16,541 nucleotides of DNA. Source: Chitinophagaceae bacterium (lineage in GTDB: Bacteria; Bacteroidota; Bacteroidia; Chitinophagales; Chitinophagaceae). Positions 11,316 through 16,541 of this stretch are shown in pieces (position 1 is the first letter of the stretch; each line of letters starts with the position of its first letter). Under the pieces are notes generated by a model. It did no database searches. It saw only the letters and a program-made list of their open reading frames with translations, and had not been told where the DNA came from. A program made the position numbers and the translations under genes. The stretch is from positions 1 to 16,541 of the forward strand of contig DMRT01000122.1 in NCBI GenBank assembly GCA_003455235.1, given 5' to 3'.

Positions 11316-13994
11316 ATGATTGTACATTTTTATTTGCGTTATTCCACCCAATTCGGGCAATCCCTTTTGGTGAGTGGAAATACGGCTGCGTTGGGGAACA
11401 ACGATTTGTCCGGGGCCTTTCTTCTTGAATACCTCAATGAACAGCTCTGGCATGGCAGCGTGGAGATAGATCCTGAAAAACAGGATGAACCGCTGATCTA
11501 TAAATACATTCTTCATAATGAAAAAGGCGAAGAAGTGCTCGAGTTCGGCGACGACCGCATCATCGACCTGTCGAAAATAAAATCAGGCAAACTCATTCTC
11601 CAGGATACCTGGAACCATGCCGGCCAGTTTGAAAACGTATTTTTTACCGCCCCCTTTCAAAACGTACTGCTGAAGCAGCCTAAAACAAAGGGCGCTGCCG
11701 CAAAGGATCCCAAATCATTCACCCACGAATTCAGGGTAAAAGCCCCGGTGCTGCAGGAACACGAAGTGCTTTGCATGAGTGGCTCCGGAAAAGCTCTGCA
11801 CGACTGGGATAAGGAGCAGGTGATCCTGCTTTCACGCAAAGACAACTGGTGGACGGCGAAACTCAGCCTCGCCGGCGAACACTTTCCGCTTACCTACAAA
11901 TACGGGGTGTACAATACCGAACAGAAAAAATTCACCCGTTTTGAAGAAGGCAATAACCGTATGTTGCTGGCCGAAGAAGCCGGTAATACCCTTACCATCA
12001 TTCACGACGGGTTTGCCAAAGTGATCACCGCCAACTGGAAGGGAAGCGGCGTGGCCATTCCTGTATTCAGCCTGCGCAGTAAAAAGGGATTTGGTACCGG
12101 CGAATTCACCGACCTGGAGCTGCTGGTTGACTGGGCCAAAAAAACCGGGCTGAAGATGATCCAGCTGCTGCCCGTAAACGATACCATCGCCAGCAATACC
12201 TGGAAGGATTCATACCCGTATTCAGCCATTTCTGCCTTTGCCCTTCATCCCATGCTGCTGAACCTGGAACAGGTGGCAGGAAAGGAACATGAAGCATTGA
12301 TTAAACCGCTGGCCGCCGAACAAAAGAAACTGAATAAACTCACCCAGGTGGATTACGAGGAAGTGGTGCGGCTGAAAACCATCACCATCCGGAAATTATA
12401 TGCCGCCATGAAGAACAGTTTTAAAGATGATGTGGAATACATCAGCTTTTATGAACTGAACCGGTACTGGCTGGAACCTTATGCCGCTTTTTCTTACCTG
12501 CGGGATAAATACGGCACTGCTGATTTTAATAAATGGGAAACCCATGCCGTGTATGATGAGCAATCCATCCAGCAGCTCATCAGCAGTACACAAAGCCATT
12601 ACGACGAAATTGCTGTTCATTACTTTGCCCAGTATCACCTGCACCTGCAGCTGAAAGCAGCCACAGGGTACGCACATAAAAACGGCATCATCATCAAGGG
12701 CGATATTCCCATCGGCATCAGCCGCATCAGTGTGGATGCCTGGGTGGAACCCGAACTGTATCACATGGATGAACAGGCCGGTGCGCCGCCCGATGCATTC
12801 ACCGCCAAAGGACAGAACTGGGGGTTCCCCACTTACAACTGGGAAGTGATGCAGCAGGACGGGTTTACCTGGTGGCGCAAGCGCTTTGAACAGATGAGTA
12901 CCTACTTCGATGCTTTCCGCATCGATCACATCCTCGGCTTCTTCCGCATCTGGAGCATCCCGGCCCATGCCGTGGAAGGCATCATGGCACGCTTTATTCC
13001 TGCCATCCCGGTTTCCATCAACGAACTGTTTGAACGGAAGATTGTTTTTGAACGCCACCGGTATACGCAGCCTTATGTTACCGATGCCATCCTGTATGAT
13101 CTTTTCGGTGAACAGAAAGATGCTGTGAAGAAAACTTTCTTCAATGGAAACAAACTCAAAGACAGTTTCAACACGCAGCGGAAAGTGGAAGAATATTTTT
13201 CAAAGAACAGCACATTCAGTAAGGACGTAAAGCTGGGATTGTACGACGTGATCAGCAATGTCATTTTCTTTGAAGTGCCCGGCTCCAACGGGCAGCAGTT
13301 TCACTTCCGCATTTCGATGGAAGACACGTACTCATTCAAATACCTCGATCCGCAGTCGCAGGAAGCGCTGAAAAAATTATACGTCGATTATTTCTATCAC
13401 CGCCAGGATGAAATGTGGCGCCAGGAAGCGCTGAAAAAATTACCCGGGCTGAAGCGCAATACCAACATGCTGGTATGCGGTGAAGACCTGGGTATGGTGC
13501 CGCACTGCGTTCCCGATGTGATGGAACAGCTGGGCATATTAAGCCTCGAGATCCAGCGCATGCCAAAGAAAACCGGTATCGAATTCTTTCATCCGAAAGA
13601 CGCTCCTTATTTAAGTGTAGTTACGCCTTCGTCCCATGATATGAGCACCATCCGCGGCTGGTGGGAAGAAGACAGTTTCAAAACCAGGCGTTTTTACAAC
13701 ATGATGCTGAATCATGAAGGCGAGGCCCCGGAATACTGCGAGCCATGGATCAATAAAGAGATCATCGTGCAGCACCTGTATTCGCCCGCCATGTGGTGTG
13801 TATTCCAGCTGCAGGACCTCATGGGCATGAATGCCGACATACGCCGGGAAGACCCAAGGGAGGAACGCATCAACAATCCATCCGAACCGGAGCATTACTG
13901 GAACTACCGCATGCACATCAACCTGGAAGACCTGCTGAAAAAAACAGCCTTCAATGAAGAGCTGAAAGGATATGTTCAGGCCAGCGGCCGCTGA
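11316..13994 (+). CDS. malQ: 4-alpha-glucanotransferase, DPE2-like (CBM20-CBM20-GH77)
   Basis: An amylomaltase that moves glucan units between alpha-1,4-glucans and releases glucose from maltose or maltodextrin, in the cytosol (no signal peptide). The 892 residues contain two starch-binding CBM20 domains, about 1-105 (HFYLRYSTQFGQSLLVSGN, LWHGSVEI) and 125-235 (SGSGKALHDWD, NWWTAKLSL, LTYKYGVY), then a GH77 catalytic barrel from about 245 (GVAIPVFSLRSKKGFGTGEF). Catalytic residues are visible: nucleophile Asp537 in FRIDH, acid/base Glu723 in CGEDLGMVP and transition-state Asp775 in SSHDMST. An insertion at about 600-710 between the nucleophile and the acid/base resembles plant DPE2. This architecture is that of DPE2 and its bacterial relatives rather than of short E. 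coli-type MalQ. ATG 11316 is preferred over TTG 11310. No good promoter is visible; the dipeptide epimerase follows 13 bp later. Confidence 0.93.
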   Translation: MIVHFYLRYSTQFGQSLLVSGNTAALGNNDLSGAFLLEYLNEQLWHGSVEIDPEKQDEPLIYKYILHNEKGEEVLEFGDDRIIDLSKIKSGKLILQDTWNHAGQFENVFFTAPFQNVLLKQPKTKGAAAKDPKSFTHEFRVKAPVLQEHEVLCMSGSGKALHDWDKEQVILLSRKDNWWTAKLSLAGEHFPLTYKYGVYNTEQKKFTRFEEGNNRMLLAEEAGNTLTIIHDGFAKVITANWKGSGVAIPVFSLRSKKGFGTGEFTDLELLVDWAKKTGLKMIQLLPVNDTIASNTWKDSYPYSAISAFALHPMLLNLEQVAGKEHEALIKPLAAEQKKLNKLTQVDYEEVVRLKTITIRKLYAAMKNSFKDDVEYISFYELNRYWLEPYAAFSYLRDKYGTADFNKWETHAVYDEQSIQQLISSTQSHYDEIAVHYFAQYHLHLQLKAATGYAHKNGIIIKGDIPIGISRISVDAWVEPELYHMDEQAGAPPDAFTAKGQNWGFPTYNWEVMQQDGFTWWRKRFEQMSTYFDAFRIDHILGFFRIWSIPAHAVEGIMARFIPAIPVSINELFERKIVFERHRYTQPYVTDAILYDLFGEQKDAVKKTFFNGNKLKDSFNTQRKVEEYFSKNSTFSKDVKLGLYDVISNVIFFEVPGSNGQQFHFRISMEDTYSFKYLDPQSQEALKKLYVDYFYHRQDEMWRQEALKKLPGLKRNTNMLVCGEDLGMVPHCVPDVMEQLGILSLEIQRMPKKTGIEFFHPKDAPYLSVVTPSSHDMSTIRGWWEEDSFKTRRFYNMMLNHEGEAPEYCEPWINKEIIVQHLYSPAMWCVFQLQDLMGMNADIRREDPREERINNPSEPEHYWNYRMHINLEDLLKKTAFNEELKGYVQASGR

Positions 13995-14007
13995 TCAATC
14001 TGGTATC

Positions 14008-15030
14008 ATGAAAGTCAGGTATAAAACATTCAACCTCCCGTTCCGCCACCCGTTCCGCATTTCCAAAGGAACCAAAACACACCAGCCCACTTTTGTTGCC
14101 GAACTTGAATTCATGGGCGTCTGCGGTTATGGTGAAGCGCCGGCCATCAGTTATTACAACATACCCGTTGAACAAATGGCGGCCGACCTGGAAGCCAAAA
14201 AAATATTCGTTGAAAAATTCGCTTTCTCCGATCCCGAACGATACTGGCATTACCTGCATCATCTTTTCCCGGCCAACCCCTTCCTGGTTTGTGCGCTTGA
14301 CATGGCCGGGTGGGACCTGTATGGCAAACTGAAGCGGAAACAACTGCACGAACTCTGGCAGCTCAATACATCGAAGTCGCCGGTTACGGATTATACCATC
14401 GGCATCGACAGCATCGGCAACATGGTGAACAAACTGAAAGAGAAGCCATGGCCCATTTATAAAATTAAAGTAGGCGTGGAGAACGACATCGACATGGTGG
14501 CCGAACTCCGCAAACATACCAATGCCGTTCTCCGGGTGGATGCCAATGCCGGCTGGACCCTGGAGCAGGCACTGGAGAAGATACCCTTACTGAAGGCCCT
14601 GGGAGTGGAACTGGTGGAACAGCCGCTGGCAAAAGACGATTGGGAAGGGATGAAACTGCTTTATGAAAAATCACCCCTGCCTTTATTTGCCGATGAAGCC
14701 TGCGTGTTTGAAACCGACGTGGAAAAATGCCACCAGCATTTTCACGGCATCAACATCAAACTCACCAAGTGCAGCGGCATTACCCCGGCACGCAGAATGA
14801 TTGCCCGGGCAAGAGAACTGGGTATGCAGGTGATGATCGGTTGTATGAACGAAAGCTCGGTGGGCACAGCGGCCATTGCGCAGCTGGCGCCCCTGCTCGA
14901 CCACGTAGACATGGACGGACCATTACTGCTGGCAGAAGACATTGCAGAAGGGGTGGGGTTCGATAACGGGAAGATCATCTATGCATCCGGTGCCGGACTG
15001 GGCATCCGCATCCCGGCTTTTGGAAAATAA
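14008..15030 (+). CDS. Dipeptide epimerase (L-Ala-D/L-Glu epimerase type, enolase superfamily)
   Basis: The 340-residue enzyme belongs to the muconate-lactonising subgroup of the enolase superfamily and most probably inverts the second residue of dipeptides such as L-Ala-D-Glu released from murein, which helps recycle cell-wall peptides. The N-terminal capping domain (residues 1-110) is followed by a TIM barrel with all expected catalytic parts: K152-x-K154 (YKIKVG), metal ligands Asp178 (RVDANAGW), Glu204 (VEQPL) and Asp229 (ADEAC), and Lys251 (NIKLTKC). The C-terminal IGCMNESSVGTAAI and DMDGP segments are characteristic of dipeptide epimerases and bind the substrate ammonium and carboxylate. 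The exact dipeptide cannot be read from sequence. ATG 14008 is chosen because an upstream start at 13972 would overlap the end of the glucanotransferase gene. With 13 bp between them the two probably form an operon. Confidence 0.9.
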   Translation: MKVRYKTFNLPFRHPFRISKGTKTHQPTFVAELEFMGVCGYGEAPAISYYNIPVEQMAADLEAKKIFVEKFAFSDPERYWHYLHHLFPANPFLVCALDMAGWDLYGKLKRKQLHELWQLNTSKSPVTDYTIGIDSIGNMVNKLKEKPWPIYKIKVGVENDIDMVAELRKHTNAVLRVDANAGWTLEQALEKIPLLKALGVELVEQPLAKDDWEGMKLLYEKSPLPLFADEACVFETDVEKCHQHFHGINIKLTKCSGITPARRMIARARELGMQVMIGCMNESSVGTAAIAQLAPLLDHVDMDGPLLLAEDIAEGVGFDNGKIIYASGAGLGIRIPAFGK

Positions 15031-15032
15031 AA

Positions 15033-15062
15033 AACCTATAAGCCGGTAAGGACTTATAGGTT
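15033..15062 (-). terminator. Terminator hairpin between convergent genes
   Basis: AACCTATAAG and CTTATAGGTT pair perfectly over 10 bp around a ten-base loop. On the minus strand the stem runs into TTTTATTTT, so it acts best for the 105-residue protein gene. On the plus strand the tail is CGTG, so termination of the epimerase transcript would be weaker. Confidence 0.7.
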
Positions 15063-15092
15063 CGTGTAGCAGTCAGTTGATTTCAGAACGTA

Positions 15093-15410
15093 TCAATTAA
15101 GACCCTGCACCTGCATGAACACATAGGGATTCAGCGAGTGCTCTTTATCTTTTCTTATCCGGCCTTCACAAAATTCAAGATCAATATAGGTATTGCCGTC
15201 GAGTATCTCCCACAGGTCGGCTTTGCTGTCTTTCGTAAAGCATTCGGGCAGCATTTCCGTTGCCAGGCCATCCCAGCAGGCTTCAATGAGTTGTTCTTTT
15301 TTTGAATGCCAGTCTCTTGCGTTTCCACGGTTCACTTTCTGCAGTTGCTTCGAAAAGAACTTTGTGTTTACCATGAGCAAAAGCTCCGTCTGGTTATAAT
15401 TGCCATTCAT
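15093..15410 (-). CDS. Uncharacterised small protein (105 aa)
   Basis: I do not recognise this family. The 105-residue product has no signal peptide or membrane segment. The N-terminal half is helical and basic (MVNTKFFSKQLQKVNRGN, ARDWHSKKEQLIEACWDGL), the middle contains LPECFTKDSKADLWEILDG, and the C-terminal half carries DLEFCEGRIRKDKEHSLNPY. Codon use looks like that of neighbours and the frame is closed by a terminator 30 bp downstream, both of which support a real gene. The start at 15410 is the only ATG that keeps the full helical N-terminus, though a second Met at residue 13 is possible. It may be a single-gene transcript. Function unknown. Confidence 0.65.
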   Translation of the reverse strand: MNGNYNQTELLLMVNTKFFSKQLQKVNRGNARDWHSKKEQLIEACWDGLATEMLPECFTKDSKADLWEILDGNTYIDLEFCEGRIRKDKEHSLNPYVFMQVQGLN

Positions 15411-15547
15411 AAAATAGATTTTGTTGTTTTATTACAGAATATGGATTGAACTGGAAACCCTTTAACGTTCGGGATGTGAAGTTAAGTATGGCAGATATGG
15501 AAAAATGTAGATATAAAGGCTTTTGCCACGTAGTATTTGTCCTATAC

Positions 15548-15563
15548 AGGGGTAAATGCCCCT
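15548..15563. repeat. AGGGG/CCCCT inverted repeat in intergenic region
   Basis: The 195-bp gap 15411-15605 between two minus-strand genes holds no convincing gene. It contains AGGGG-TAAATG-CCCCT (five-base stem, six-base loop), the palindrome CCCCGGGG near 15585, and a CCTTA/TAAGG hairpin (15599-15614) overlapping the stop codon of the lipoprotein gene that could be a weak terminator. Any could be an operator or structure for expression of the 105-residue protein. Confidence 0.35.
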
Positions 15564-15605
15564 CTTAGCAGTTGATAACCATGGCCCCGGGGATAAACCC
15601 TTACT

Positions 15606-16442
15606 TTAATAAGGATAGCGGTAAAAGTCACAAAACTCCTCATCGCAGAGCAGGTACTTGTATACCGGGTGATTCAGCACATCGATGTAGTCCATTATTT
15701 TCCCATCTACTTTTATATTCCGGTACACCAGCCGGGCACCATGGCTGTAATCCACATACCAGTTGATGTGACCGGTATACAATGGCTGTATTGGTTTGCC
15801 TGTTTGGTAATGCCATCCATAAATAGCTACCCGGTTTGGTTTGGGATCACGGGATATTTTTCCGGAGATCACCACGTCTTTTTTAATGCCGGCAATCAGT
15901 CCCTTTTTTTTCCTGCGCTGCTCTTCAATAAGCTGGTGATGCCGGTACATGGTAATGCTGCTGTCGCGGTATTCATACATGGGGATGGGTTCCGGTTTCA
16001 CCGCCGACTGCTGCCAGGTGAGATCCACCATCTTCCGGGTGGGAAGAAAGCAATGAAAGCTGTCGGCTATCCTTTGTGCTGCCATCGGGGTAAGGGGTAT
16101 TCTTGCCCAATCTTCATCGGTTCCGATGCACAGGTAATCAGGCGATACATAAAAAACAGCCCGATGGGTGATTCCGGTACTGTCTTTTATTTCAGAAACA
16201 ACCGCAATAAATTTGTGCAGGAAGGAGGGAATATTGCCAGAAAGTATTTCTTTCACAGCCAGCGAATCCCTTTCTTTCCACTTCCAGGAAGACGTCATTT
16301 GAAAAAATGAAAGGCCGCTTATGCGGTTGCTGCCCGCTGGCGGAACAGGAATGGTGAATCGTTTACTGCTGCTGCAGGCGGCAGCAAAGGCAATGAAGAT
16401 CATTGCGGTCAGCCACTGTTTAATCGTTGATGAATTTTTCAT
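15606..16442 (-). CDS. Conserved hypothetical lipoprotein with YGWH/DYSHG motifs
   Basis: From ATG 16442 the protein has 278 residues. The signal MKNSSTIKQWLTAMIFIAFAAAC ends at Cys23 with an AAAC lipobox and SSS after it, so it should be lipid-anchored. A longer open frame to 16520 would add 26 residues before the signal and is disfavoured, also because the likely promoter lies inside it. The mature part contains GLSFFQMTSSWKWKERDSLA, AVFYVSPDYLCIGTDEDWARIPLTP and a distinctive C-terminal block: IYGWHYQTGKPIQPL (about 207-221), HINWYVDYSHGARLVYR (about 225-241) and VDGKIMDYIDVL. His211, Gln219, His225, Asp231 and His234 look like an active or metal-binding site. I recall similar blocks in uncharacterised bacterial proteins but cannot name a function. 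Confidence 0.82.
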   Translation of the reverse strand: MKNSSTIKQWLTAMIFIAFAAACSSSKRFTIPVPPAGSNRISGLSFFQMTSSWKWKERDSLAVKEILSGNIPSFLHKFIAVVSEIKDSTGITHRAVFYVSPDYLCIGTDEDWARIPLTPMAAQRIADSFHCFLPTRKMVDLTWQQSAVKPEPIPMYEYRDSSITMYRHHQLIEEQRRKKKGLIAGIKKDVVISGKISRDPKPNRVAIYGWHYQTGKPIQPLYTGHINWYVDYSHGARLVYRNIKVDGKIMDYIDVLNHPVYKYLLCDEEFCDFYRYPY

Positions 16443-16453
16443 AAACCCGATTG

Positions 16454-16485
16454 CCAAAATAGGTAAAGTACTTTTTTCTGTCAAA
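16454..16485 (-). promoter_or_regulatory. Candidate promoter of the conserved lipoprotein gene
   Basis: On the minus strand TTTG (16482-16485) is followed after 20 bp by TATTTTGG (16454-16461), which matches TAnnTTTG except that the TA to TTTG spacing is one base short. The box ends 11 bp before ATG 16442, so the leader would be only a few bases. Confidence 0.45.
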
Positions 16486-16541
16486 CCGGGTGGCTGAAAG
16501 GAGCGACAGGATAAATCCATTCCTGGCCACCTGTTCCGTGT

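Noticed and set aside
12396..13058. A 220-codon minus-strand open frame inside the glucanotransferase gene
   Set aside because: It is fully antisense to well-conserved GH77 motifs and its translation has no recognisable domain.
15488..15568. A 26-residue plus-strand frame with three Cys in the intergenic region 15411-15605
   Set aside because: It is very short, without promoter or terminator support, and runs through the AGGGG/CCCCT inverted repeat; likely chance.
15669..16310. A 213-codon plus-strand open frame opposite the conserved lipoprotein
   Set aside because: The minus frame encodes a clean lipoprotein signal and motif blocks; the plus frame has no start context and an unlikely composition.
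1..16541. CRISPR arrays, tRNA/rRNA genes, insertion sequences, prophage or defence genes
   Set aside because: No direct-repeat spacer arrays, cloverleaf genes, transposase or integrase motifs, or recognisable defence domains were seen. The only regular repeat is the FN3 triplet.

Overview
The window looks like a chromosomal segment of a Bacteroidota bacterium, most likely of the Chitinophagaceae or a close relative. Four things point that way: a large secreted protein with a type IX secretion (T9SS) C-terminal sorting domain, several near-consensus Bacteroidota promoters (TTTG, a gap of about 20, then TAnnTTTG), start codons mostly lacking Shine-Dalgarno sequences, and the overall gene repertoire. 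The genus cannot be fixed from the sequence alone. It reads as ordinary core or housekeeping DNA. I see no transposase, integrase, tRNA, rRNA, CRISPR array, toxin-antitoxin pair or recognisable defence locus.

Layout. (1) 1-1372: the end of a GNAT acetyltransferase, then a small outer-membrane beta-barrel protein. (2) 1376-3586: an unidentified cytosolic protein (-), a PhzF-family protein (+), and a TIP30-like short-chain dehydrogenase-fold protein (-). The first convergent gene pair shares a perfect palindromic bidirectional terminator. (3) 3797-7582: a 1243-residue secreted multidomain T9SS cargo protein (Asp-box propeller, three tandem FN3 domains, PPC domain, sorting domain) with its own promoter and terminator. 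(4) 7588-9013: a single-pass membrane protein, a PepSY-like exported protein, and a 38-residue lipoprotein. (5) 9139-10968: a POTRA-plus-barrel outer-membrane protein related to the Omp85 superfamily. (6) 11041-15030: a 52-residue membrane protein (-) divergent from a DPE2-type 4-alpha-glucanotransferase (two CBM20 domains plus GH77), which is followed 13 bp later by a dipeptide epimerase of the enolase superfamily. (7) 15093-16442: two minus-strand genes, an unidentified 105-residue protein and a conserved lipoprotein.

How they fit together. A large share of the products are envelope proteins: two outer-membrane barrels, two clear lipoproteins, a PepSY-like exported protein, two single-pass membrane proteins and a T9SS cargo. 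No single pathway links them. The only likely operon supported by close spacing is the glucanotransferase with the dipeptide epimerase (starch/maltose metabolism and murein-peptide recycling).

The most notable points are two enzyme-family members that lack the expected catalytic residue (a PhzF homologue with Val at the catalytic Glu position and a TIP30-like protein with Phe at the catalytic Tyr position), two very small membrane-associated genes that are easily missed, and several promoters placed so close to start codons that leaders would be very short. I did not find convincing evidence of a new multi-gene system.
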